A stretch of 64,000 nt of DNA from Candidatus Hydrothermus pacificus (GTDB taxonomy: Bacteria > Hydrothermota > Hydrothermia > Hydrothermales > Hydrothermaceae): positions 1 to 64,000 of the forward strand of contig MTOH01000001.1 in the NCBI GenBank assembly GCA_002011615.1, read 5' to 3'. The notes beneath the pieces were generated by a model. The model did not search any database and was not told the origin of the DNA. It worked only from the letters and a program-made list of their open reading frames with translations. Positions 27,431-37,012 of this stretch are shown one piece after another (the first letter of the stretch is position 1; every line of letters begins with the position of its first letter). Made by a program: the position numbers and the translations under genes.

Positions 27431-28239
27431 TTATAAAACCCCATTGAAAGATAGCCCACAACATATCCATAATAAGAGCCCGTTACATCTGCAGAATTTG
27501 TGTGATGCAAAACAATCGTCTTACTTTCACCCATAAGTTCGCAGAACCTGAGCAGTAAAGTAATCGCATACGCTCCACAGGCCATCACCTCTTTATCTAT
27601 AAGATTGTAAAATTTTTCCCAGTTTAATTCTGCAATAACATCACGGGTTTTTGTGTCATATTTTTTACACTCATCATATGAATATCCATGATACATATCA
27701 GAACTTACTATCAGCAAAAAGTTTCTGTTTTTGTAAACTTCAAAAAGTTTTTCCGCACCATTTACAAATAGATTTAAATCTGAACTTCCGATGAGAAGCG
27801 GAACAATCTTTATAGAAGGGTCTATCATCTGAATAAAGGGAACCTGAACTTCAAGGGAATGTTCTATCTCATGAGGGGAAGAATCAACTCTAAAATTCTT
27901 ATCCTTTGACAGTTCATCAACAAGGTCTTTATCAACAAGAACTTTACCAAGAGGTGTTTCCCATTCTTCATTACCATCCAGAGCTATATAATCAAACATT
28001 GCATTATGCGAAACACCAAGAAGTAAAACAGTATCCACTTTATTCATTTCTTTAACCTGCCTGTAAACATAACCGGCTGTCTGTCCTGAATAGGGATAGC
28101 CCGCATGAGGGCATATAAATGCAAAAAACTCCTTTTCAAATATCTCTGCATTATTCAAAAACTTTTCAATTGTATTTCTTAATAAATTCTTATCACCAGG
28201 GTAAAAAGAACCCGCAACATAAGGTCTTCTTATGTTCAT
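27427..28239 (-). CDS. MEMO family protein (AmmeMemoRadiSam system protein B)
   Basis: 270 residues, the usual MEMO length. The fold is related to non-haem-iron dioxygenases. Visible motifs are [32 protein letters not shown] and CGAYAI. These give the His/His/Asp/Cys set that binds metal in human MEMO. The companion A and radical-SAM proteins of the AmmeMemoRadiSam system are not in the window. ATGA overlaps occur with hslU upstream and the fusion gene downstream. Its reaction is unknown. Confidence 0.9.
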   Translation of the reverse strand: MNIRRPYVAGSFYPGDKNLLRNTIEKFLNNAEIFEKEFFAFICPHAGYPYSGQTAGYVYRQVKEMNKVDTVLLLGVSHNAMFDYIALDGNEEWETPLGKVLVDKDLVDELSKDKNFRVDSSPHEIEHSLEVQVPFIQMIDPSIKIVPLLIGSSDLNLFVNGAEKLFEVYKNRNFLLIVSSDMYHGYSYDECKKYDTKTRDVIAELNWEKFYNLIDKEVMACGAYAITLLLRFCELMGESKTIVLHHTNSADVTGSYYGYVVGYLSMGFYK

Positions 28240-29555
28240 AGTATGTATCTTGCTAAATCAACATCCTCAATTACTTTTGAAAGTTTCTCTTCAACAAATC
28301 CCTTTGTTATTACAAGGGGATTTTCTGTAATATCCGGAAGTTCAAAGAGAGGCTCTTCAAGGAGCAGATTCATTATTGTATGCAATCTTCTTGCTCCTAT
28401 GTCCTCGGTTTTTTGATTTGCAAGATGTGCATAATGGGCAATCAATTCAAGGGCAGAATCCTCAAACTCCAGACCACAACCTTCTGCCTCAAAAAGTGCT
28501 TTAAACTGTCTAACAAGGGAATTCTCGGGTTCAACAAGGATTCTTTTAAAATCATGAGATGTTAAAGGGTCAAGCTCAACCCTTATGGGGAACCTTCCCT
28601 GTAATTCAGGGATCAAATCCGAAGGTTTTGACCTTGAAAATGCACCTGCTGCAATAAAGAGTATGTGGTCTGTTCTCACAATACCGTATTTTGTCACAAC
28701 TGTGGTCCCTTCAACAACAGGAAGCAAGTCCCTCTGAACACCTTCCCTTGAAACATCAGGACCATAAACTTCTTTACCTCCTGCTATTTTGTCTATTTCA
28801 TCAATAAAAATAATTCCATTTTCCTGAGCCCTTTTTAATGCTTCCCGGGTCACTTCATCCATATTTATAAGCTTCCTTGCCTCCTCCTGAAAAAAATGTT
28901 TTCTTGCATCTTTTATCTTCATTCTTTTTTTCTGTTTTTTCTTCGGGAAAATATCTTCCAGTTCAGGAGGAACATCAAGGTTCATTGCTTCAACTCCCTG
29001 TGAAGAAACAACCTCAACAAAGGGTAAAAATTTCTTTTCCACCTCTATTTCTATTTCTCTTTCTTCAAGAGCACCATCTTTTAACATTTTTCTGAATTTT
29101 TCTCTTGTTTCTGCCAAGTGGTCTGTTGGAACCCCGAACGAAGGAACAAGGGCATCAAGGATCCTCTCCTCTGCTCTATCTTTTGCCTTTTCTTCAACTT
29201 CTCTTGTTTTTTCCTCTCTAACCATATTTACTGAAATCTCAACAAGGTCCCTTATCATGCTTTCAACATCTCTTCCTACATAACCAACTTCTGTAAATTT
29301 TGTTGCTTCAACTTTCAGGAAAGGAGCACCTGTCAGCTGAGCAAGCCTTCTTGAAATCTCTGTTTTTCCAACACCGGTAGGACCTATCATCAAAATGTTG
29401 AAAGGAAAAATTTCTTCCTTTATGTCCCCCGTTACCTCCTGTCTCCTCCACCTGTTCCTTAAAGCCACAGCAACCGCTTTTTTGGCTTTATCCTGACCCA
29501 CAATGTACTTATCAAGCTCACGAACAATTTGCTTTGGAGTTAGATAATTTTTCAT
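28236..29555 (-). CDS. hslU: ATP-dependent unfoldase HslU
   Basis: 439 residues from [11 protein letters not shown], the family's usual start; an in-frame ATG 15 codons upstream overlaps the promoter and is rejected. Motifs: Walker A GPTGVGKT, Walker B FIDEID, sensor region GRFPIRVEL, and a C-terminal tail that docks into HslV. HslU unfolds substrates for the HslV peptidase, but hslV, normally just upstream, is not in the window. It is the first gene of a five-gene operon with a leaderless-type promoter. Confidence 0.95.
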   Translation of the reverse strand: MKNYLTPKQIVRELDKYIVGQDKAKKAVAVALRNRWRRQEVTGDIKEEIFPFNILMIGPTGVGKTEISRRLAQLTGAPFLKVEATKFTEVGYVGRDVESMIRDLVEISVNMVREEKTREVEEKAKDRAEERILDALVPSFGVPTDHLAETREKFRKMLKDGALEEREIEIEVEKKFLPFVEVVSSQGVEAMNLDVPPELEDIFPKKKQKKRMKIKDARKHFFQEEARKLINMDEVTREALKRAQENGIIFIDEIDKIAGGKEVYGPDVSREGVQRDLLPVVEGTTVVTKYGIVRTDHILFIAAGAFSRSKPSDLIPELQGRFPIRVELDPLTSHDFKRILVEPENSLVRQFKALFEAEGCGLEFEDSALELIAHYAHLANQKTEDIGARRLHTIMNLLLEEPLFELPDITENPLVITKGFVEEKLSKVIEDVDLARYIL

Positions 29556-29564
29556 AAGATGATA

Positions 29565-29593
29565 ATTATAAGGGGAAATTTTGAAAATCGCAA
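29565..29593 (-). promoter_or_regulatory. Promoter of the hslU operon
   Basis: On the minus strand TTGCGA (29588-29593), 17 bases, TATAAT (29565-29570), then nine bases to the ATG. No Shine-Dalgarno sequence is present. It interlocks with the divergent amidotransferase promoter. Confidence 0.72.
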
Positions 29594-29610
29594 TGCACAT
29601 AGTTTATAAT
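29581..29610 (+). promoter_or_regulatory. Promoter of the class I amidotransferase gene
   Basis: TTGAAA (29581-29586), 18 bases, TATAAT (29605-29610), then eight bases to the ATG at 29619. Leaderless architecture. Its -35 box lies between the two boxes of the hslU promoter. Confidence 0.75.
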
Positions 29611-29618
29611 TAACAAAA

Positions 29619-30320
29619 ATGAAAAAGCCAATAATAGGGGTTACTCCCTCTTTTTACTCTACTTCTGAAAGGTTTGCTTTAAATTTAGAATATGTCGAAT
29701 CAATCAAAGAAGCAGGTGGTATTCCTGTTATACTTCCCTATATTGACAAAAGTGTAAATGATGTAAAAGAAATTGTTTCTAAAATAGATGGTCTTTTACT
29801 CGCAGGTGGTGGCGACATCCTCCCAAAACTATTTGGTGAAGAACCTGAATCAACAAAACTTGTTGTTCCTGAAAGAGATAGATTTGAAATTAAGATAACA
29901 AGAGAGTGCTATAAAAACAAAATCCCTGTTTTCGGTATATGTAGAGGTTGCCAGGTTATAAATGTTGCTATGGGTGGAAAATTAATTCAGGATATAAAAA
30001 CAGGAATCCAACATTATCAGGATGCACCGGGCAAAGAGCCGACCCATACAATTTTTATTGAAAAAGAAAGTATTCTTTATAAAACCTTAAAAAAACAAAA
30101 AATAATGGTAAATAGTTTTCATCATCAGGCAATAAAAAAACCCGGTAAAAATTTATATATATCTGCAAGGTCAAAAGACGGAATAATTGAAGCAATTGAA
30201 GCCAGAAATCATCCTTTTTTTGTGGGGGTTCAATTCCATATAGAATACTTGTGGAAAAAGAATAGAAATTTCCTGAAATTGTTCAGGTTATTTGTTTTAA
30301 AGGCTTTGGTGAAGAAATAA
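29619..30320 (+). CDS. Gamma-glutamyl hydrolase-like class I amidotransferase (peptidase C26, PuuD-like)
   Basis: 233 residues. The nucleophile elbow is FGICRGCQVINVAMGG, the oxyanion region GGGDILP, and the catalytic His-x-Glu FHIE (usually FHPE) lies near the end. Family members cleave gamma-glutamyl bonds, for example gamma-glutamyl-GABA in putrescine breakdown. The substrate here is not known. It is a single gene between hslU and the complex I operon. Confidence 0.85.
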   Translation: MKKPIIGVTPSFYSTSERFALNLEYVESIKEAGGIPVILPYIDKSVNDVKEIVSKIDGLLLAGGGDILPKLFGEEPESTKLVVPERDRFEIKITRECYKNKIPVFGICRGCQVINVAMGGKLIQDIKTGIQHYQDAPGKEPTHTIFIEKESILYKTLKKQKIMVNSFHHQAIKKPGKNLYISARSKDGIIEAIEARNHPFFVGVQFHIEYLWKKNRNFLKLFRLFVLKALVKK

Positions 30321-30396
30321 AATTATATATTTTATCCTGTAAACATAAAAATTTTATTATTTCGGGTTAGATTTTTGATGAGACAACTCGGGCAAT

Positions 30397-30426
30397 TTGA
30401 CCAGAAAGATTAAAATTCTTTATACT
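30397..30426 (+). promoter_or_regulatory. Promoter of the complex I operon
   Basis: TTGACC (30397-30402), 18 bases, TATACT (30421-30426). The leader is about 25 bases and carries AAGGAGAG before the GTG start of nuoA. The rest of the 138-base gap from 30321 shows nothing else. Confidence 0.75.
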
Positions 30427-30458
30427 TAAAACCTTTCTTTCTTAAAAGGAGAGATTCT

Positions 30459-30812
30459 GTGGGTTACACTGGATTTTTTGTATTCTTTTTACTGGTCCTT
30501 TTTATAGGGCTTTTACTGGTGGTTCTTCCCAAGATTCTTGCTCCGAAAGTTTCTGAAGAGTATAAACTCGATCCCTACGAGTGTGGTGAAATACCTGTAA
30601 CAGAAGAGGCATGGTCAAGGTATAATGTTAGATTTTATCTCCTTGCACTCGCTTTTGTAATCTTTGAGGTTGAAGGGGTATTTCTTTTGCTCTGGGCACT
30701 TAATCCCAGGGGGCTCGGGATTGCAGGATTCATTGAAATTACAATATTTGTTGTAATTCTTTTTCTGGGCTGGATTTATATGCTTGCAAAAGGAGTGATA
30801 AAATGGGAGTAA
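30459..30812 (+). CDS. nuoA: NADH-quinone oxidoreductase subunit A
   Basis: 117 residues, three membrane helices, with the conserved loop DPYECGEIP and the acidic pair FEVEG of helix 2. It starts at GTG with AAAAGGAGAG five bases upstream. The protein is part of the membrane arm next to the quinone site. First gene of a nine-gene operon; nuoB begins inside its end. Confidence 0.95.
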   Translation: MGYTGFFVFFLLVLFIGLLLVVLPKILAPKVSEEYKLDPYECGEIPVTEEAWSRYNVRFYLLALAFVIFEVEGVFLLLWALNPRGLGIAGFIEITIFVVILFLGWIYMLAKGVIKWE

Positions 30813-31324
30813 AAAGGGATGAGAAACTTCTTTATGGTGAGAGTTTTTCAAAGTTCGCAGATTTTTTTCAGAAAATTCCTGGAGGAGGTATTCTCTTAAC
30901 ACAGACAAAAAAACTTTTTGCATGGGGAAGAAAATCATCACTATGGCCCTTGACTTTTGGCCTTGCCTGCTGTGCTATTGAAATGATGTGCACCTATGCT
31001 TCAAGATACGACCTTGACAGATTCGGTATAATTTTAAGGGCAACTCCCAGACAATCAGACCTGATGATTGTTGCAGGGACAGTGTCAATAAAAATGGCTC
31101 CTGTTATAAAAAGACTCTATGAACAGATGCCCCATCCAAAATGGGTTATAGCAATGGGTTCCTGTGCAATATCAGGCGATTTTTACAGAGATGTCTATTC
31201 GGTTGTTCCTGGTGTTGACAAAATTATACCTGTTGACATATATGTTCCTGGGTGTCCTCCAACTCCTGAAGGACTTATTGAAGGTATAGAACTCCTCAAA
31301 AAGAAGATTATGGAGGAGATATGA
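30803..31324 (+). CDS. nuoB: NADH-quinone oxidoreductase subunit B
   Basis: 173 residues. It holds the terminal 4Fe-4S cluster N2: tandem cysteines in LACCAIEMM, Cys in GSCAISG, and Cys in VPGCPPTPE. It passes electrons to quinone. It overlaps nuoA by 10 bases and nuoC by four. Confidence 0.97.
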   Translation: MGVKRDEKLLYGESFSKFADFFQKIPGGGILLTQTKKLFAWGRKSSLWPLTFGLACCAIEMMCTYASRYDLDRFGIILRATPRQSDLMIVAGTVSIKMAPVIKRLYEQMPHPKWVIAMGSCAISGDFYRDVYSVVPGVDKIIPVDIYVPGCPPTPEGLIEGIELLKKKIMEEI

Positions 31325-31746
31325 AAGAAGTCATTGATAAACTGAAAAAGGATTTTGGGGTTCAGCAAAAAAACGGACTTTTAATTTTTGACAGGGAAAG
31401 GGTTAATGAAATTTTTAAATTCCTCAAAGAAAAGGGATTTGGCTTTTTATCCTTTATAACAGCAGTTGATTACAAAGAATATATGGAAGTAGTATATGCT
31501 GTCAAAAATATTCCTGAGAAAGACATTCTTATTCTTAAAACTATGGTAAAACAAAATGAAGAAATAGAATCAATAAACGACCTTTATGCAGGCGCAAACT
31601 GGATGGAAAGGGAAATATACGACCTATTTGGGATAAAGTTTAAAAATCACCCCTACCTAAAAAGGCTGCTTCTTCCGGATGACTATAAAGGACATCCTTT
31701 AAGAAAAGATTTTCCGATAAATACAGGTTACAAGAACTGGAGGTGA
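31321..31746 (+). CDS. nuoC: NADH-quinone oxidoreductase subunit C
   Basis: 141 residues, a short 30-kDa-type subunit. The conserved end [14 protein letters not shown]...[19 protein letters not shown] is complete. It is separate from nuoD, unlike the fused form of enterics. GGAGG at its 3' end serves nuoD. Confidence 0.95.
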   Translation: MKEVIDKLKKDFGVQQKNGLLIFDRERVNEIFKFLKEKGFGFLSFITAVDYKEYMEVVYAVKNIPEKDILILKTMVKQNEEIESINDLYAGANWMEREIYDLFGIKFKNHPYLKRLLLPDDYKGHPLRKDFPINTGYKNWR

Positions 31747-31748
31747 AC

Positions 31749-32894
31749 ATGGAAGTTCAAAGGATAAGTGAGAATGGTTTTGAAGAACTCTGGGTAAACA
31801 TGGGTCCCCAGCATCCTGCGTCTCACGGTGTATTCAGAATGCAGATAAAAGTTGAAGGAGAAAATATAAAGGAGGTAATCCCCCATATAGGTTATCTTCA
31901 CAGGGGTGTTGAAAAACTGGGTGAAACAGTAAATCTTGTTCAATTTATGCCCATGCTTGACAGGGACGATTATTTATCCGCAATAAGCAACGAGTTTCCT
32001 CTTGCCCTTGCAGTTGAAAAACTTGCAGGTATTGAGGTTCCTGAAAAGGCAGAGTATTTAAGAGTAATAAGTGCTGAATTAATGAGAATTGCGTCACACC
32101 TTGTATTTCTGGGAACTTTCTGTCTTGATATGGGAGGGGCACTCGGAGGAGGAACAACTATATTTCTTTATACTTTCAGGGAAAGAGAAAAATTACTTGA
32201 TATAATTGAGAAATGGACAGGCTCAAGAATGCATCCCAACCTGATTTCCTTTGGAGGTGTGAGATATGACCTATATCCAGAGTTTGACAAAGATTTAAAA
32301 ACTTTTCTTGATGATTTTGAAAAGAAAATAGAAGAGTATGAGGGGATGCTCGGGAATAACAGTATCTTTCTTGCAAGAACAAAAAATGTTGGCATTTTAC
32401 CAAAAGAAGTTGCAATGGGATACGGATGTTCTGGACCTGTTTTAAGAGGTTCTGGAATTAAATTTGATTTAAGAAAAGCAAACCCCTATTCTGTTTATAA
32501 TAAGTTTGAATTTGAAATCCCGACAGGTGAAAATGGTGATGTTTATGACAGGTATAAGGTGAGAATGGAGGAAATGAAACAGTCAGTAAGGATACTGAGA
32601 CAGGCAGTAGATGGTATTCCTGAAGGTCCTATAAGTTCACAGATGCCTGTTAAGGTTGCAGCGGCAGTTAAAGCTCCTGCAGGTGAAATATATTCTGCGG
32701 TTGAATCTCCAAGAGGAGAAAACGGTGTATATCTTGTATCTGACGGAAAACCAACCGCATACAGATTGAAGCTGAGAACCCCTTCTTTTTACAATTTATC
32801 AGCAATACCATATCTTTTAAAAGGAGCCCTTATTGCTGATGTCGTTGCAATCCTGGGCTCCCTTGACCCTGTTTTTGGAGATGTGGACCGATGA
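31749..32894 (+). CDS. nuoD: NADH-quinone oxidoreductase subunit D
   Basis: 381 residues from the ATG at 31749, which has TGGAGG five bases upstream; GTG 31743 is too close to that site. Motifs include GPQHPASHGVFR, the GYLHRGVEK loop and a C-terminal DPVFGDVDR. It forms the quinone pocket with NuoB. The lost NiFe-type cysteines confirm a complex I subunit rather than a hydrogenase. Confidence 0.96.
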   Translation: MEVQRISENGFEELWVNMGPQHPASHGVFRMQIKVEGENIKEVIPHIGYLHRGVEKLGETVNLVQFMPMLDRDDYLSAISNEFPLALAVEKLAGIEVPEKAEYLRVISAELMRIASHLVFLGTFCLDMGGALGGGTTIFLYTFREREKLLDIIEKWTGSRMHPNLISFGGVRYDLYPEFDKDLKTFLDDFEKKIEEYEGMLGNNSIFLARTKNVGILPKEVAMGYGCSGPVLRGSGIKFDLRKANPYSVYNKFEFEIPTGENGDVYDRYKVRMEEMKQSVRILRQAVDGIPEGPISSQMPVKVAAAVKAPAGEIYSAVESPRGENGVYLVSDGKPTAYRLKLRTPSFYNLSAIPYLLKGALIADVVAILGSLDPVFGDVDR

Positions 32895-33850
32895 ATGTAT
32901 GGATTAAATCTTTAATTTATAGTGTGCCAATCCTTTTGGTGGTTTTCACAATAGTTGCCTATCTCACATGGCTTGAGAGGAAATTTGCAGCAAGAATGCA
33001 ATCCAGAATCGGACCTTATTATGTGGGAAGACCTCACGGATGGCTCCAGCCCCTTGCAGATGTTCTGAAACTCATTGTAAAAGAGGAAATCACGCCAAAA
33101 AATGTGGATAAGCTTATATTCAACCTCGCCCCTTTTGTTTTTCTCTTCGCTGCAATGCTCGTTTACACCGTCCTGCCTTTTTCAGAAAATATAATTATAT
33201 CTGACCTCTCAGTAGGAATTCTTGCATTCATAGCAATCTCCTCTTTAAGTATAATGGGAGCCTTCATGGCAGGCTGGTCTTCAAATTCAAAGTACCCTCT
33301 GATTTCTGCAATAAGAGGCGGGGCACAAATAGTTTCATACGAGATACCCCTGCTTCTTGCAATAGTTGCTCCCTGTGCCCTCGCAGGTTCTTTAAAAACA
33401 ACAGAAATTGTCAAAGCTCAAAAACTCTGGTTTATTCTATACCCGGTTGTTGGACAGATTTCCTTTTTGATATTTTTAATTGCAGGTCTTGCAGAAGAAA
33501 ATAGAACTCCTTTTGACATTCCTGAGGCAGAAAGTGAACTTGTTGCAGGGTTTACCGTTGAATACTCATCAATGAAGTTCGCACTATTCTATGCAGCAGA
33601 ATATGCGCATCTTCTTGCTCTTGCAGGACTCGGAACCGTTTTATTCCTGGGTGGCTGGAAAGGACCTTTCCTTCCAGGACCTATGTGGTTCGCCATAAAA
33701 TCCCTTGCCCTTTTCCTTTTTATACTCTGGATTAGATGGTCTTATGTAAGATTGAGAATCGACCAGCTTTTGAAATTCTCATGGAAATTCCTTTTTCCTG
33801 CTGGTGTGCTGAATCTTCTTCTGACAGGTCTTATAATAATTTTAAAATAG
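32891..33850 (+). CDS. nuoH: NADH-quinone oxidoreductase subunit H
   Basis: 319 residues, eight membrane helices. Family signatures are WLERKFAARMQSRIGPYYVG, the LADVLKL helix and the acidic loop AEENRTPFDIPEAESELVAG. It links the quinone site to the proton channels. ATGA overlap with nuoD. Confidence 0.96.
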   Translation: MNVWIKSLIYSVPILLVVFTIVAYLTWLERKFAARMQSRIGPYYVGRPHGWLQPLADVLKLIVKEEITPKNVDKLIFNLAPFVFLFAAMLVYTVLPFSENIIISDLSVGILAFIAISSLSIMGAFMAGWSSNSKYPLISAIRGGAQIVSYEIPLLLAIVAPCALAGSLKTTEIVKAQKLWFILYPVVGQISFLIFLIAGLAEENRTPFDIPEAESELVAGFTVEYSSMKFALFYAAEYAHLLALAGLGTVLFLGGWKGPFLPGPMWFAIKSLALFLFILWIRWSYVRLRIDQLLKFSWKFLFPAGVLNLLLTGLIIILK

Positions 33851-33859
33851 GAGGATAAG

Positions 33860-34345
33860 ATGTTAAGGACACTCGGTATAACCTTTAAAAATCTTTTCAG
33901 AAAACCCTTTACGGTTATGTATCCGAAAAAAGAAAGAGAAATGCCAAAAAGGATGCGGTCTCCATTGTTTGCTCTTACAAAAGATAAAGACGGCATAATA
34001 AACTGTATCGCATGCAGACTCTGTCAGAATATATGCCCTTCAAAAATAATAACCGTAGTCCCTGCAAAGGAAAAAAATGAGAAGGGGAAACTTTATCCTG
34101 AAAAGTTTGAGCTTCTTGTGGAAGCCTGCCTTGCATGTGAATACTGTGTTCAGGTGTGTCCGACCGACGCAATTGTGATGATAAGAGTTTTTGGCTGGGC
34201 AACTGATAAGAAAGAAGATTTAATCCTAACAAAAGAGAAAATGCTTGAAGTCTATGATAATTATAAAGATTTAATTTCAGAGAGCACAGCCAGTTTTTTA
34301 AGAAAAATGCAAACACCACCGAGAAAAAAGGAGGCTGAAAAATGA
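33860..34345 (+). CDS. nuoI: NADH-quinone oxidoreductase subunit I
   Basis: 161 residues. Two 4Fe-4S motifs, CIACRLCQNICP and CLACEYCVQVCP, bind clusters N6a and N6b, which lead to N2. As the outermost Fe-S subunit encoded here, it is a plausible docking point for ferredoxin. ATGA overlap with nuoJ. Confidence 0.96.
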   Translation: MLRTLGITFKNLFRKPFTVMYPKKEREMPKRMRSPLFALTKDKDGIINCIACRLCQNICPSKIITVVPAKEKNEKGKLYPEKFELLVEACLACEYCVQVCPTDAIVMIRVFGWATDKKEDLILTKEKMLEVYDNYKDLISESTASFLRKMQTPPRKKEAEK

Positions 34346-34830
34346 TAAATCCTGTTTTATACGGAATTTTTACATTTTTGCTTTTTGTATTTTCAATCTT
34401 AACGATTGCCCACAGGGACCTGATGAAAGCATCCCTTTCACTTGCAGTGGTCCTATTTGTGACCGCATTCTTTTACATAGCTTTTAAATTTGAGTTTCTG
34501 GGATGGACACAGATACTCCTTTATGTTGGAGGAATTGTGGTCTTAATCCTATTTGTTATAATGCTTGCCAGAGAATATGTTGGGAAACCCCTTGAATCAG
34601 GTTTTAGAAGAACATGGCTTGGAGGACTTGTATCTGCATTAATATTTATATTTTTGCTCTGGGTAATATTATCAACCGAATTTCCTGAAATTCAGAATTT
34701 CTCCACAGAACCGGTTAAGGATTTACCAAACTTACTTCTCGCAACCCACTACGTCCTTCCATTTGAAGTTCTATCACTTCTGCTTCTGGCAGCCCTTTTT
34801 GGCGGTATAGTAATAGCAAGGAGGGAATGA
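34342..34830 (+). CDS. nuoJ: NADH-quinone oxidoreductase subunit J
   Basis: 162 residues, five membrane helices. The conserved helix 3 reads LLYVGGIVVLILFVIML (family YVGAI.VLFLFVVMM). The ends overlap nuoI and nuoK by four bases each. Confidence 0.95.
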   Translation: MINPVLYGIFTFLLFVFSILTIAHRDLMKASLSLAVVLFVTAFFYIAFKFEFLGWTQILLYVGGIVVLILFVIMLAREYVGKPLESGFRRTWLGGLVSALIFIFLLWVILSTEFPEIQNFSTEPVKDLPNLLLATHYVLPFEVLSLLLLAALFGGIVIARRE

Positions 34831-35129
34831 TGGGAGTTAAGGCAATTTTAATTCTTTCTGCATTTATGTTCTCTCTGGGAGTTTTTGGGATTTTAACGAG
34901 AAGGAGTGCACTCGGAATTCTGATAGCTCTTGAGCTTATTTTCAATGCTGCAAACTTAAATTTTGCAGCATTTGGAAGAATGTTTGGAAAGGTTGAAGGA
35001 AGCATTTTCCCTCTATTCGGGATAGCAATAACAGTGTGCGAAGTTGTCCTGGGATTTGCAATCATTTTTTATCTTTACAGGGTTAGAAAAACAACAAAAG
35101 CTGATGAAATTGACATTTTAAAGGGGTAA
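34827..35129 (+). CDS. nuoK: NADH-quinone oxidoreductase subunit K
   Basis: 100 residues, three membrane helices. Conserved glutamates lie in ALELIFNAANLNF and in the ICEVVLGFAI-type helix (here VCEVVLGFAI). Start by ATGA overlap with nuoJ. The usual MnhC/NuoK length. Confidence 0.95.
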   Translation: MMGVKAILILSAFMFSLGVFGILTRRSALGILIALELIFNAANLNFAAFGRMFGKVEGSIFPLFGIAITVCEVVLGFAIIFYLYRVRKTTKADEIDILKG

Positions 35130-35133
35130 GAAA

Positions 35134-36972
35134 ATGGCAGGAATTTATGCTCTGATTTCGTTTTTGTCACCTTTTATTGCATTTATTATAATAGGTCTTC
35201 TTACAAGAAGATGGGGAAAATTCTCAGCGGGTATCTCAATTCTTGCAGTTCTGAATTCCCTTTTATTTTCTGTTCTTGCATTTTTTCAGGTTAAAGCAAA
35301 TCCGGGACCCCATTTTGTAGAATGGCTATGGCTCTCTCAAAAAATATTCACATTTAAGTTCGGTATATGGGTTGACCCTCTTTCCTCAGCAATGCTTTTT
35401 GTGGTTGCACTTGTTGCGTCAATGGTTCAGATATATTCTCTTGGATATATATCCGATGAAACACCACCCTCTCTCGGGAGGTACTACGCATACCATTCTC
35501 TTTTCACCTTCTCAATGATGGGACTTGTGCTTGCCAAAAATGTTCTTGAACTCTTTGTATTCTGGGAACTTGTAGGGCTGTGTTCTTATCTTCTTATAGG
35601 TTTCTGGTATTACAAACCCACTGCTGCAAAGGCTGCTGTTAAGGCTTTTTGGACAACAAAGCTCGGTGATGTAGGTTTTATGCTCGGTCTTTTATACCTC
35701 TATAAGCATACAGGAAGCTTCGAACTCAATGATTTACTTGCAAAAGCACCTGCACTTTCATCAGGAGTTTTAACAACAGGGGCTTTGATGCTCTTTGCAG
35801 GTGCCATGGGTAAATCAGCTCAGTTCCCACTACATATATGGCTTCCTGATGCAATGGAAGGTCCTACTCCTGTATCTGCACTGATTCATGCAGCAACAAT
35901 GGTTGCAGCAGGAGTTTACATGGTTGCAAGGCTTTTCCCTCTTTTTGCAGCCTCAAAAGTGGCATTATGGGTAATAGCAATAATAGGGGCATTCACTGCG
36001 TTTCTTGCAGCAACAATGGCAATAGTTCAGGAAGACATAAAAAGAGTGCTTGCCTATTCCACAATCTCACAGCTGGGTTATATGATGGCAGGGCTTGGTG
36101 TTGGAAATATGAATGCAGGATTCTTTCATCTTTTCACCCATGCCTATTTTAAGGCACTCCTTTTCCTGTGTGCGGGTGCTGTTATTCATGCGGTCCATTC
36201 AAACTCAATATGGGATATGGGTGGTCTTTTAAAGAGAATGCCCATAACAGGAATATCATTCTTAATAGGTCTTTTAGCCCTTGCAGGATTTCCACCCTTC
36301 TCAGGATTTTTCTCAAAGGAAGAAATTTTACATGCAGCATATACGGCTGAATTCAAACTACCCTTTTATTTTCTGGTTGCAGGAGTATTTCTAACTGCCT
36401 TTTACATGGCAAGGGTATTTTTTGTGGCATTTCTGGGCAAGGAGAGAAAAGAATCCGCAAAGCATGCCCATGAGGCACCTCCATCAATGACAATACCCCT
36501 TATAATTCTTTCAGTATTTTCAATCATTGCAGGATTTTACAAATCAGGACTTTATAAGCTCCTGGGAGAACACCATGAGATTCATGGGGCATCACTTCCC
36601 TTTTTACCACTGGTCTCGCTCGGACTGGCAATTTTCGGGTTTATTCTTGCCTATCTATACTATGGGTCAGAAACTTTCTCTGCAGAAAAGACAACAAAAA
36701 GAGTCTTTCCCGTATACAATCTCATCTATCAGAAATACTATATGGACCACATTGCCGAATGGATTTACTCAAAAATAGCGCTGGGTCTTGCATTCCTTGC
36801 CTCCTGGTGGGACAGACATATTGTTGACGGAGCTGTTAACTGGGTAACATACACAACAGGAAGAATAGGAAAAGGCTTAAGGACAATTCAAACAGGAGTT
36901 ATACAGGATTACTTAGTTTATATAGCAATAGCATTCATAATTATAGGGTTTATAGTTTTTCAGATCTTTTAA
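35134..36972 (+). CDS. nuoL: NADH-quinone oxidoreductase subunit L
   Basis: 612 residues with about 16 membrane helices. The proton-channel glutamate of helix 5 sits in FWELVGLCSYLLIGF, and lysine/histidine residues in LPDAMEGPTPVSALIHAATMV. The long lateral helix and anchoring helix follow at the C-terminus. It is the last gene: no nuoM or nuoN follows, and the next gene is convergent 40 bases away. Confidence 0.96.
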   Translation: MAGIYALISFLSPFIAFIIIGLLTRRWGKFSAGISILAVLNSLLFSVLAFFQVKANPGPHFVEWLWLSQKIFTFKFGIWVDPLSSAMLFVVALVASMVQIYSLGYISDETPPSLGRYYAYHSLFTFSMMGLVLAKNVLELFVFWELVGLCSYLLIGFWYYKPTAAKAAVKAFWTTKLGDVGFMLGLLYLYKHTGSFELNDLLAKAPALSSGVLTTGALMLFAGAMGKSAQFPLHIWLPDAMEGPTPVSALIHAATMVAAGVYMVARLFPLFAASKVALWVIAIIGAFTAFLAATMAIVQEDIKRVLAYSTISQLGYMMAGLGVGNMNAGFFHLFTHAYFKALLFLCAGAVIHAVHSNSIWDMGGLLKRMPITGISFLIGLLALAGFPPFSGFFSKEEILHAAYTAEFKLPFYFLVAGVFLTAFYMARVFFVAFLGKERKESAKHAHEAPPSMTIPLIILSVFSIIAGFYKSGLYKLLGEHHEIHGASLPFLPLVSLGLAIFGFILAYLYYGSETFSAEKTTKRVFPVYNLIYQKYYMDHIAEWIYSKIALGLAFLASWWDRHIVDGAVNWVTYTTGRIGKGLRTIQTGVIQDYLVYIAIAFIIIGFIVFQIF

Positions 36973-37012
36973 TTTTATTTACAGGTCAAAAGTGAAGTAA
37001 AGAGACATAAAC

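Noticed and set aside
29556..29600. Extended N-terminus of HslU
   Set aside because: The extra codons cover the -10 box of its own promoter and precede the family-typical start.
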